In this document: positions 7,759 to 15,872 of the stretch, one piece after another
How the letters are laid out: the number at the start of each line of letters is the position of its first letter
Position numbering within the stretch: position 1 is the stretch's first letter
Origin: an uncultured Collinsella sp.
GTDB lineage: Bacteria; Actinomycetota; Coriobacteriia; Coriobacteriales; Coriobacteriaceae
NCBI GenBank assembly: GCA_958421655.1
Contig: CATZMG010000040.1
Location: 1-20,614, forward strand
DNA: 20,614 bases
Direction of reading: 5' to 3'
Notes under the pieces: model-generated
What the model saw: the letters and a program-made list of their open reading frames with translations, nothing else
Told to the model about the DNA's origin: nothing
Databases searched by the model: none
Made by a program: the position numbers and the translations under genes

Positions 7759-9912
7759 TTACTGAACTTTGCTGGCGAACTCGAGGTATTGCATGCGCTG
7801 CAGCTTGTCGATCGTCGAGGCGTATGGGCTGTCTTCAGATTCCAAGTCGTAGCGCAGCCCGTCGGCACCAAGATAGCCGGCGACGTTGATGGTGGGCACA
7901 TCTGACCTTGTTGCAAGCAGGGCCTTTTGATAGTCAGTGAGCGGGGCGCCGATCTTATTAAGGGTAATAGCTGCAATCTCGTTTGCCCCGACGGTGTCGT
8001 AGACGTTGAGCTCGGTATTGCAGGCGATTTCATAGTTAGCCCAGACGAAATAGGTCGACTGATAGATACGGAAAGCGTGGCTTGCCGTATCTTCCTGAGG
8101 GTACAGCTCGTCGTTGAGAGTCGTTGCGGCGCTTGGCTGATGGTCGCCAAAAAAGACAAGAACAACCGGTCTGCCGATATTTCGGAGCTCGTTGATAAAG
8201 TACTCGAGGTCTCGGTCGGATGCATTGATGCAGGTGAGATAGGTATTGAGCGCGCTATTGGCGCCCTCGCTGGCTCCCTCGACCCAATAGTTTGTCAGCT
8301 CTTCGGCGGGAACGGTGCCATAGTCGTAGCCGCCGTGATTTTGCATCGTGACGTCAAAGATGAACTGCGGGGCTTCGTCGGTTCTGAGCAGGTCGAGTAT
8401 CTTGTCGTAGGTGGCGTAGTCGCATACGCCGGCATGGTAATAGGGCGCACCTTCGAAATCGCCGATTGAAAGAAAGTTTCCAAAACCCAGCTGCTGATAG
8501 ATTTTATCTCGATGGTAGTTGACGGGGTTTTGCGGGTGCATAGCGGTAGTGGTATACCCAAGCTCTTTAAGGTCCTTTGCCAGGCTGTTGACGCCATTCA
8601 TCTGATACAGCTGATAGGGGATTTTGCCTAATCCGACAAAGGCCGTTGTCGCTCCGGTCAAAAATTCGAATTCGGAGTTCGCCGTTCCGCCACCGGTGAC
8701 CGAAGCGAGCATGGTGCCGCGAACAAGTGTGTCGGGAAGCGAGTTGTAGAATGCGGGACCGGTGTACCCGGCCGCCTGGAGCTGCTCAAAGCACGAAAGG
8801 TCGCTAAAACTCTCGTTCATGACGGCAACAATCGTCGGCTTGATTTCATTGAACTGGGCAACGGCCGCCGCGCGCTGCTCGCTCGAGCCATACGTGCTGT
8901 CGTAGGCGGCGGCGAGCTCCTGCTCGATGCTCTGCGCCTCATCGGGCGTATAGTCTTCGGGCTTTTCAATGGGCAACTCGTTGACCATTTCGGTGAACGA
9001 AGTGATAAAACCCTGAGACGCATACGTGGTGATGGGCTGCCAACGGTCAAATCCAAAATCCAGCGACTGCTCCAAGTCGATGTTGGAAAAGCCCAAGAGC
9101 CCCACAACGGTCACTAGCAGAAAAGCGCAGAGGTTAGCGGCGATTGCGGGGAAGACATGGGCGGGCGTACGGAGCTTTCGCGGTCGGATAAGCGAAAGAA
9201 GCCCCAAGGAAATTTCCAGCAGAGCGAGTGAGGTTACGATTCCTGCAGTGAAGGTGAACTCATATCCCTCACTTACTTCCATTGCGGTGCCCAATGCCAA
9301 AATGTCGCTCGGCAGGATGGCCTCGCCTTTAAACGTTATGACGAAGTGCTCGGCAATGCCAAGGGCGCAACAGACGACGGGCACGAGGGCCATGACGCCT
9401 CCATGACGCTGTCCCAGCAAATAAAGGGAGAGCAGAACCGTCGCGAGCAGCCCAACGGAAAACCCGAATGAGTTGGCGGGAATGCGATAGAACGTTTCGT
9501 TGCAGGCAATTTCGAGTGAAACGAACGAGAGCGCTGAAACAGCGGCGACGACAAGGATGTCGCGGCAAATACAGGCAACCGTTCCCGTCGCAAGATCGGT
9601 TTGGTCGATAAGTCCCGAAACCAAGGGCTCGACAAGAAGTATGACGGCGGCAGCACCGAGCGCCGAATAAGAAAGGACCCATAGGGAACAGTCCTCATTT
9701 ACGAGCAATTGATTCGTAATCCATGCAGCTACCATGCCGAGCGGGATGAGGAGCATCGCGCACCAAAAGACGCGGGCAATGGGCGGTTTTTCGTTGTGTT
9801 TGATTGAAAAATACACGCGCACGACGACGGCGGCCACGATAAGGACGGCGATGAATATGGGCAGATTGGCCATGCCACTCGAAGTGATTTCAAGGGGGAT
9901 ATCTTCGGTCAT
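7759..9912 (-). CDS. LTA-synthase-family membrane sulfatase
   Basis: This 717-residue membrane enzyme has about eight predicted N-terminal membrane segments (near residues 14-35, 46-65, 77-98, 113-135, 149-167, 171-192, 223-242, 252-275) and an extracellular alkaline-phosphatase/sulfatase-fold domain from about residue 355. By comparison with S. aureus LtaS, E367 (NESF), T410 (GGGTANSE), D590 and H591 (FGDHQP) are the expected metal ligands and nucleophile, with H526 (NHGGYD) in the active site. Family members transfer glycerol-phosphate or phosphoethanolamine to glycolipids or polysaccharides. LtaS has five membrane helices, so this larger membrane domain suggests another acceptor. AGAGGA precedes ATG 9912. 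It is divergent from uvrA and heads the reverse-strand gene block. The catalytic family is sure, the polymer made is not. Confidence 0.93.
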   Translation of the reverse strand: MTEDIPLEITSSGMANLPIFIAVLIVAAVVVRVYFSIKHNEKPPIARVFWCAMLLIPLGMVAAWITNQLLVNEDCSLWVLSYSALGAAAVILLVEPLVSGLIDQTDLATGTVACICRDILVVAAVSALSFVSLEIACNETFYRIPANSFGFSVGLLATVLLSLYLLGQRHGGVMALVPVVCCALGIAEHFVITFKGEAILPSDILALGTAMEVSEGYEFTFTAGIVTSLALLEISLGLLSLIRPRKLRTPAHVFPAIAANLCAFLLVTVVGLLGFSNIDLEQSLDFGFDRWQPITTYASQGFITSFTEMVNELPIEKPEDYTPDEAQSIEQELAAAYDSTYGSSEQRAAAVAQFNEIKPTIVAVMNESFSDLSCFEQLQAAGYTGPAFYNSLPDTLVRGTMLASVTGGGTANSEFEFLTGATTAFVGLGKIPYQLYQMNGVNSLAKDLKELGYTTTAMHPQNPVNYHRDKIYQQLGFGNFLSIGDFEGAPYYHAGVCDYATYDKILDLLRTDEAPQFIFDVTMQNHGGYDYGTVPAEELTNYWVEGASEGANSALNTYLTCINASDRDLEYFINELRNIGRPVVLVFFGDHQPSAATTLNDELYPQEDTASHAFRIYQSTYFVWANYEIACNTELNVYDTVGANEIAAITLNKIGAPLTDYQKALLATRSDVPTINVAGYLGADGLRYDLESEDSPYASTIDKLQRMQYLEFASKVQ

Positions 9913-10030
9913 GGACGTTCCTCTGTTACAGCAAATTAAGTTCAGTTTTAGATTACTCTAACCTTTCCACGGCATTTCGAGAAACAAAGCATCCGACACG
10001 CAAAGCAAAAGGTCTGCGAATCTTGTATTA

Positions 10031-10044
10031 CGAACATCTGTGCG
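10031..10044. promoter_or_regulatory. Candidate LexA (SOS) box upstream of uvrA
   Basis: CGAAC-atct-GTGCG fits the Gram-positive LexA consensus CGAAC-N4-GTTCG with one mismatch in the core. It lies about 62 bases upstream of the uvrA start, next to a TTGAGT that could be a -35 hexamer (10047-10052). UvrA is an SOS gene in many bacteria. The binding motif of this organism's LexA is unknown to me. Confidence 0.35.
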
Positions 10045-10105
10045 CGTTGAGTGCGTTAAACTCATCGACAGTGTGATTTGAGGTTATAGGAGGCAAGGAG
10101 CTTCC

Positions 10106-12982
10106 ATGTCTGATTCTTCTATCGTTATCCGTGGTGCGCGCGAACACAACCTGCGCAATGTCGATGTTTCCATTCCGCGCGACGAGCTCGTGGTCATTAC
10201 CGGTCTTTCGGGCTCGGGCAAGAGCTCGCTGGCGTTTGACACGATCTATGCCGAGGGTCAGCGCCGCTACGTGGAGAGCCTGTCGAGTTATGCGCGCCAG
10301 TTTTTAGGCCAGATGGACAAGCCCGATCTGGACTCGATCGACGGCCTTTCGCCGGCCGTCTCGATCGATCAGAAGACGACGTCCAAGAATCCGCGCTCGA
10401 CGGTGGGTACTGTAACTGAGATTTATGACTACCTTCGCTTGCTTTTTGCACGCGTGGGCACGCCGCACTGTCCCGAGTGCGGTCGCGTTATCGAGCGCCA
10501 GACCACCGACCAGGTCGCCGATAAGGTCCTGGCAGCGGGAGAGGGTCGTCGTGCGTTTGTGCTGGCACCGGTGGTGCGCGGGCGCAAAGGCGAGTACGCA
10601 AAATTGTTCGAGGATCTTCGGGCTGAGGGCTTTAGCCGCGTGCGTGTCGACGGCGAAGTACGCTCGCTCGACGACCCCATCGATCTGGACAAAAAGTTCA
10701 AGCACGATATCGAGGTCGTAGTCGACCGCATCGTGATTCGGGAAAACTCTCTGGGCCGTATCGCCGAGTCGGTTGAACAGGCGACTGCCTTGGCACACGG
10801 CAATGTGAACGTGTACATGCTGCCCGATCGCGATGCTCCCGAGGGAACCGAGGGCGAGCTGCTGGAGTATTCGTTGGCTCTGGCGTGCCCGGAGCACGGG
10901 CATTCCATCGACGACCTACAACCCCGCGACTTTTCGTTCAACGCGCCCTATGGTGCGTGTCCCGAGTGCGATGGTCTGGGCTTTAAGAAAACGGTCGATG
11001 CCGAGGCGCTGATTGAGGACCCGTCGAAGTCGATTGCCGATGGGGTCTTTGGAAGCCTGTTCGGCAATTCGAACTACTACCCCCAGATCTTCGCCGCGGT
11101 CTGTAAGCACTTTAAGGTGAGCGCGGATACACCGTGGGAAGACCTACCTCCGCGAGTGCGCCGTGCATTTTTGGATGGCATGGGCGACAAGAAGATTTCG
11201 GTGGACTATCAAAAGCTCGACGGTCGTCGCAGCCAGTGGGACACCAAGTTTTCGGGCGTGCGCAATATCCTGTACGAGCGCTATACCGAGACGACCAACG
11301 AGAACACTAAGGCGCGCCTGGAGAAGTACATTCGCGAGGAGCCGTGTTCGAGCTGCCATGGTGCTCGCCTGCGCCCCGAGATGCTCGCCGTCACCGTGGG
11401 CGGCAAGTCCATTTATGAGGTTTGCTGCCTGTCGTGCCGCGAGTCGCTCGAGTTTTTTGAGGACCTTGAGCTCACCGAGCGTCAACAATTCATCGGCGGT
11501 CGTATCGTCAAGGAAATCCTGGAACGCTTGCGTTTTCTGGTTGATGTCGGCCTTGATTATCTGACGCTCGATCGTGCTTCGGCGACGCTTTCCGGCGGTG
11601 AGGCGCAGCGCATTCGCCTGGCTACGCAGATCGGTGCGGGCCTCATGGGCGTTCTCTATATTCTGGACGAGCCTTCGATTGGTCTTCACCAGCGCGACAA
11701 CGAGCGGCTGATTAAGACACTCGAGCGCCTGCGCGATATCGGCAACACCGTTATCGTCGTTGAACACGATGAGGACACGATTCGCGCTGCCGACTATGTG
11801 ATCGATATGGGGCCAGGCGCGGGCGTCAACGGCGGGCACGTGGTCGCCGCGGGAACGCCCGCTGACATCATGGCGTGCCCCGAATCAATGACGGGTGCCT
11901 ATCTGACCGGCAAGCTAATGATTCGAGTTCCCAATGAACGCCGCAACCCCGGACGTGGCTGTCTTAAGATTACGGGAGCATGTGCCAACAACCTCAAAAA
12001 CGTTACCGCCAAGATTGAGTTTGGCACGCTTACCGTCGTAACCGGCGTATCGGGATCGGGAAAGAGTTCCTTGGTCACCGATACGATTGCGCCTGCCCTC
12101 ACCAACGCTATCCATCGCTCTACGCGTCCCGTGGGCCCGTTCAAAAAAATCGACGGTATCGAGTGCATCGATAAGGTGATCGATATTGATCAGTCGCCAA
12201 TCGGCCGTACGCCGCGGTCGAATCCCGCTACCTATATTGGTTTGTGGGACGACCTGCGTGCGCTGTTTGCGAGCACGCCGGAGTCGAAGGCGCGTGGCTA
12301 CTCGCCGGGACGCTTCTCCTTTAATGTGAGCGGCGGACGCTGCGAGGCGTGCAAGGGCGACGGCCAGATCAAGATTGAGATGCACTTTCTTCCCGATATT
12401 TATGTTCCCTGCGAGGCTTGTGGTGGCAAGCGCTATAACCGCGAGACGCTCGAGGTTACCTATCGTGGCAAGACTATCTCGGACGTACTTGACATGAGCG
12501 TGGCCGAGGCACTGGCTTTCTTTGGGAATATTCCGCAGATCAAGCGAAAGCTTCAAACCCTGTATGACGTCGGCCTAGGTTATGTGAGCTTGGGCCAGCC
12601 CGCCACGACGCTCTCGGGTGGTGAGGCGCAGCGCGTAAAGCTCGCCAAGGAGCTTCATCGCCGTCAGACGGGTAAGACGTTCTATATTTTGGACGAGCCT
12701 ACGACCGGTCTTCATTTTGAAGACGTTCGCCAGTTACTTGATGTGTTGCAGCGTCTAGTCGATGCGGGCAATACGGTGTTGGTGATCGAGCACAACCTCG
12801 ATGTCATCAAGGTCGCCGACCGCCTGATCGATATGGGTCCCGAGGGTGGCAACGGTGGCGGAACTGTCGTGGTCTCGGGTACGCCAGAGCAGGTTGCGGC
12901 ATGCCCGCAGAGCTATACCGGCAAGTTCTTGGCGCCGTTGCTCAAACGCGATAAGGAGCGTCAAGCGCAACTCGATGCCTAA
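10106..12982 (+). CDS. uvrA: Excinuclease ABC subunit A
   Basis: UvrA is the ATP-dependent damage sensor that dimerises, scans DNA and loads UvrB. The 958-residue product has the usual tandem ABC architecture: Walker A boxes GLSGSGKS (33-40) and GVSGSGKS (647-654), two LSGGEAQR signatures (one per half, followed by RIRLA and RVKLA), and LDEP Walker B segments. CPEC, CSSC and CEAC/CEAC cysteine pairs mark the zinc modules, including the C-terminal zinc hairpin around CEACKGDGQIKIEMHF. Length is typical and nothing appears truncated. ATG 10106 has AAGGAG five bases upstream. It is a single-gene unit between the divergent LTA-synthase-like gene and a terminator. Identification is secure. Confidence 0.98.
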   Translation: MSDSSIVIRGAREHNLRNVDVSIPRDELVVITGLSGSGKSSLAFDTIYAEGQRRYVESLSSYARQFLGQMDKPDLDSIDGLSPAVSIDQKTTSKNPRSTVGTVTEIYDYLRLLFARVGTPHCPECGRVIERQTTDQVADKVLAAGEGRRAFVLAPVVRGRKGEYAKLFEDLRAEGFSRVRVDGEVRSLDDPIDLDKKFKHDIEVVVDRIVIRENSLGRIAESVEQATALAHGNVNVYMLPDRDAPEGTEGELLEYSLALACPEHGHSIDDLQPRDFSFNAPYGACPECDGLGFKKTVDAEALIEDPSKSIADGVFGSLFGNSNYYPQIFAAVCKHFKVSADTPWEDLPPRVRRAFLDGMGDKKISVDYQKLDGRRSQWDTKFSGVRNILYERYTETTNENTKARLEKYIREEPCSSCHGARLRPEMLAVTVGGKSIYEVCCLSCRESLEFFEDLELTERQQFIGGRIVKEILERLRFLVDVGLDYLTLDRASATLSGGEAQRIRLATQIGAGLMGVLYILDEPSIGLHQRDNERLIKTLERLRDIGNTVIVVEHDEDTIRAADYVIDMGPGAGVNGGHVVAAGTPADIMACPESMTGAYLTGKLMIRVPNERRNPGRGCLKITGACANNLKNVTAKIEFGTLTVVTGVSGSGKSSLVTDTIAPALTNAIHRSTRPVGPFKKIDGIECIDKVIDIDQSPIGRTPRSNPATYIGLWDDLRALFASTPESKARGYSPGRFSFNVSGGRCEACKGDGQIKIEMHFLPDIYVPCEACGGKRYNRETLEVTYRGKTISDVLDMSVAEALAFFGNIPQIKRKLQTLYDVGLGYVSLGQPATTLSGGEAQRVKLAKELHRRQTGKTFYILDEPTTGLHFEDVRQLLDVLQRLVDAGNTVLVIEHNLDVIKVADRLIDMGPEGGNGGGTVVVSGTPEQVAACPQSYTGKFLAPLLKRDKERQAQLDA

Positions 12983-13004
12983 TACATAGGTGTTTTTGAA
13001 ACGT

Positions 13005-13045
13005 GAGCGCCGCCGATTCCTTGCGATTCGGTGGCGCTCTCTTTG
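13005..13045 (+). terminator. Intrinsic terminator after uvrA
   Basis: A 12-bp stem with one G-T wobble pairs 13005-13016 with 13028-13039; an inner C-G pair can close a TTGC loop. TCTCTTTGT follows. It starts 22 bases after the uvrA stop codon and separates uvrA from the ybaK operon. Confidence 0.85.
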
Positions 13046-13069
13046 TCGAGATAGCGTATGCCGCGCAAA

Positions 13070-13112
13070 TGGACATATACTTAAAAATTGCGTTCTTATA
13101 TGAGGGAAAGGA
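13070..13112 (+). promoter_or_regulatory. Candidate promoter and ribosome site of the ybaK operon
   Basis: TGGACA (13070-13075) resembles a -35, while TATACT (13076-13081) and TTATAT (13096-13101) resemble -10 elements; no pair has ideal spacing, so the exact promoter is unclear. AAAGGA at 13107-13112 is well placed for ATG 13119. Some promoter must lie here because a terminator is immediately upstream. Confidence 0.3.
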
Positions 13113-13118
13113 TATGCC

Positions 13119-13619
13119 ATGCCGAAGGCCGTGAAGACGCCAAAGACCAACGCCATGCGTGAGCTGGAAAGCGCCGGCATCCCCTATGTTCTCCATACGT
13201 ACGAAGACGATGGCGATGAATCAGCAGGCCTTGGCGTTGCGATTTCCGAACAGCTTGGTGAGGAGCCCGGCCAGGGATTCAAAACTCTGGTCTGTGTCAC
13301 GCCGTCAAACGATCGCGTTGTGTGCTGCATTCCCGTTGCCGATGAACTTGACCTGAAAGCTGCCGCGCGCGCCGCAGGGGAGAAATCTCTCGCCATGATG
13401 CACGTGAAGGATTTGCTTGCCGCGACTGGCTATGTGCGCGGTGGCTGTAGTCCTGTCGGTATGAAAAAGCGCTATCGGACGCTAATTGATGAGACATGTA
13501 TCCTTTGGGATACCATTTTTATCTCGGGAGGCAAGCGCGGCTACCAGCTTGAGGTTGCACCCGACGACTTAGTTGCATTTTGCGGGGCCACGGTCGCCCC
13601 GATTACGAGAGAGGACTGA
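13119..13619 (+). CDS. ybaK: Cys-tRNA(Pro) deacylase (YbaK/EbsC family)
   Basis: This 166-residue cytosolic protein of the YbaK branch of the INS/ProX editing-domain superfamily hydrolyses cysteine mis-attached to tRNA(Pro) by prolyl-tRNA synthetase. Visible family signatures are the FKTLVC segment with the conserved lysine K55 (matching the essential lysine of bacterial YbaK), GYVRGGCSPVGMKK at 104-117, and ISGGKRGYQLEVAPDDL at 135-151. Length matches the family and it stands alone without a synthetase fusion. Three bases separate it from murJ, so the two are co-transcribed, with no obvious functional link. The close relative ProX edits Ala-tRNA(Pro), but the GGCSP and GMKK motifs favour YbaK. 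Confidence 0.94.
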   Translation: MPKAVKTPKTNAMRELESAGIPYVLHTYEDDGDESAGLGVAISEQLGEEPGQGFKTLVCVTPSNDRVVCCIPVADELDLKAAARAAGEKSLAMMHVKDLLAATGYVRGGCSPVGMKKRYRTLIDETCILWDTIFISGGKRGYQLEVAPDDLVAFCGATVAPITRED

Positions 13620-13622
13620 GCG

Positions 13623-15872
13623 ATGCCGCAGGAAGAATCAAAGCGCGGGGCTCATTTTGCAAAGGGGTCGACGCCCTCGGCGTCTTCGCCTGAGTTGGCT
13701 TCGGTCGAACATGAGATTCGTAAAGCCTGGTCGGCTGCCGCCGATCCGGGTGAGACAGCGGTGTATTTGCGTGCCGCCGGCGCCGGTCCGGCGCCTTCTC
13801 GTTCGCCTCTTTCCTCGACTCGACCCGACGAGACGGCAGTGTTTTTGGCCGCTGCTCGTGCAGGCGTGGATCGGACGTCCAGCACTTTGGATACGCCTCA
13901 TGCCCCGCGTCCCGATGAGACTGCGGTGTTTTTGATGGCCGCACAAGGGAAAAGTTCGCATCAGGGCGCGGCCGCCGTTAGCCCTGCAACGCAGGATGCT
14001 CCCGATGACGGCGAACCGTTGCTTTCTGATGATGAATGGTCACCGCTCGGTTCAGTTGGTCTCGTCGAAGGCGTGACGGTCGACGATGATGACGATTGGG
14101 ATCCCTTGTCGTTTTCTGGTCGAGGTGCTGCCGCGCAGGAAGTCGATACGGTGTTTGGGGATTATGCCGCGTCTGGCGACAATGCGATCTTAGTCGATGA
14201 TTCCTTTGCGGCGGATGTCCCTCTTTCCTCTGAGGATGAGATTGAGCCGCAGCCCGAGTCGCACATAGAATCTCAGGATGACGTAGACGATATGGGCTCG
14301 TCCGACTATTCCACGGTGGGTCGATCTGCTGGGCTTATGACCGTGCTGACCATTGTGTCGCGTGTCACCGGTTTTATCCGCACGTGGGCCATGGCTGCCG
14401 CTATCGGCATGTCGCTGCTCTCGTCTTCCTATCAGGTCGCCAACAACCTGCCCAACATGCTCTACGAGCTCGTGATGGGCGGTATGTTGGTTACCGCCTT
14501 TTTGCCGGTGTACATGGGCGTCCGCCGCGAGCAGGGGCGCGAAGCCTCAAATGAATATGTGGGCAACCTGCTTGGCATCCTGCTCTTGCTGCTGGGCGGC
14601 ATTTCGGTCTTGGGCACCGTGTTCGCTCCGGGCTTTATTTGGACGCAGTCTTTCCTATCGGGTGACGGCGGGAGCATGGATACCGCCGCATTCATGTTCC
14701 GTTTCTTTGCCATCCAGATATTGTTTTATGGTCTGGGCTCAGTGTTCTCGGGCGTTCTCAACGCACATCGCGATTACTTTTGGTCGACGTTTGCCCCCGT
14801 TTTGAATAACGTGATCGTCATCGCCAGTTTTATGGGGTTCGAGCCCGTCTCCGCGCAGTTCGGCGAGCATGCTGGCGTTATCTTGATTTCGCTGGGAACG
14901 ACCCTTGGCGTCTTTGTTCAGATGGCGTGCCAGATTCCCGCGCTGGGCAAGCACGGCGTGCATCCCCATATCCATATCGACTTTAAGGACCCCGCACTGC
15001 GCCAGACGATTACGCTGGGCATTCCGACGCTGCTCGCCACGGTGTGCATGTTTGTCTCGACCTCCATCACTAATGCCGCCGCACTGGTGGTGCAGCCCGA
15101 GACCGGACCTTCCGTCATTGCGTATGCACGCCTGTGGTATACGCTGCCTTATGCGCTGATCGCCGCCTCGCTTTCGACGGCGCTCTATACCGAGCTATCG
15201 CATGATGCCCAAGAACAGGACTACGACAGCGTTCGCACTGGCATCTCGAGTGGCGTTGCCCAGATGCTCTTCTTCCTGATTCCGTTCGCGTTGTATTTGA
15301 TTGTCTTCGCCCGCCCGCTCAATATGATTTACTGCGCCGGCAAGTTCGATGAGTCCGGCGTGGCGTTGGTGTCGGAGTTTCTTATTTACCTGGCGCTTTC
15401 GCTGCCGCTCTACGGCGTGGTCGTGCTCATGCAGAAGAGCTTCTCGGCCTTGCTCGACATGAAGCCCTACGGTCGTTATTGCCTTTACTCTGCCATCGGA
15501 CAGGCCGGTTCGGTGCTGTTGTTTGGTGTGGTGCTGGGCTACGGCATGCCTGCGATTGCGCTTTCGTATGTTGTCGACTATGTGATTTTGGTCGGCTGTT
15601 CGCTGTGGTGGCTGCGTCGTCGTCTGCAGGGTCTTCAGGTTAAATCTATTCTGCATGGCTGTTTCTTTGGCCTTTTGCTCGGCGGTCTGGGTGCCGCAGC
15701 GGGTGCCGGCGTTTTGTGGGCGCTCGAGAACTATGTCGGTGCGCTCGGCGGGTCAATTCTGATTACGTTGGGTTACGTATGCATCGCGGGCATGGCTTCG
15801 CTTGCCGTGACCTTTGGGCTCGCTATTGTCTTTAAGATGCCCGAGGTCTCTGCGCTGCTTCGTCGCAAGTAG
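13623..15872 (+). CDS. murJ: Lipid II flippase MurJ with long acidic N-terminal tail
   Basis: MurJ (MviN) of the MOP superfamily moves lipid II across the cytoplasmic membrane for peptidoglycan assembly. Residues from about 233 onward form a normal-sized core (about 515 residues, the length of E. coli MurJ) beginning with the VSRVTGFIRTWAMAAAIG signature of transmembrane helix 1 and ending in a short basic tail. The first 235 or so residues are a hydrophilic, acidic extension with no membrane segment. It carries three ETAV(F/Y)L repeats (42-52, 68-78, 97-107), two DDxWxPL repeats (136-142, 156-162) and many D/E residues to about 222. AGAGGA precedes ATG 13623, which is 3 bases after ybaK; no good internal start lies near the core, so the extension appears genuine. 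The extension probably lies in the cytoplasm and may be regulatory. Confidence 0.95.
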   Translation: MPQEESKRGAHFAKGSTPSASSPELASVEHEIRKAWSAAADPGETAVYLRAAGAGPAPSRSPLSSTRPDETAVFLAAARAGVDRTSSTLDTPHAPRPDETAVFLMAAQGKSSHQGAAAVSPATQDAPDDGEPLLSDDEWSPLGSVGLVEGVTVDDDDDWDPLSFSGRGAAAQEVDTVFGDYAASGDNAILVDDSFAADVPLSSEDEIEPQPESHIESQDDVDDMGSSDYSTVGRSAGLMTVLTIVSRVTGFIRTWAMAAAIGMSLLSSSYQVANNLPNMLYELVMGGMLVTAFLPVYMGVRREQGREASNEYVGNLLGILLLLLGGISVLGTVFAPGFIWTQSFLSGDGGSMDTAAFMFRFFAIQILFYGLGSVFSGVLNAHRDYFWSTFAPVLNNVIVIASFMGFEPVSAQFGEHAGVILISLGTTLGVFVQMACQIPALGKHGVHPHIHIDFKDPALRQTITLGIPTLLATVCMFVSTSITNAAALVVQPETGPSVIAYARLWYTLPYALIAASLSTALYTELSHDAQEQDYDSVRTGISSGVAQMLFFLIPFALYLIVFARPLNMIYCAGKFDESGVALVSEFLIYLALSLPLYGVVVLMQKSFSALLDMKPYGRYCLYSAIGQAGSVLLFGVVLGYGMPAIALSYVVDYVILVGCSLWWLRRRLQGLQVKSILHGCFFGLLLGGLGAAAGAGVLWALENYVGALGGSILITLGYVCIAGMASLAVTFGLAIVFKMPEVSALLRRK
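13746..13943 (+). repeat. Three ETAV(F/Y)L repeats in the MurJ tail
   Basis: Copies at 13746-13778, 13824-13856 and 13911-13943 encode PGETAVYLRAA, PDETAVFLAAA and PDETAVFLMAA, with 26- and 29-residue periods. The DNA of the copies differs at many synonymous positions while the peptide is kept, which suggests selection on the protein motif and not a recent duplication. Confidence 0.9.
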
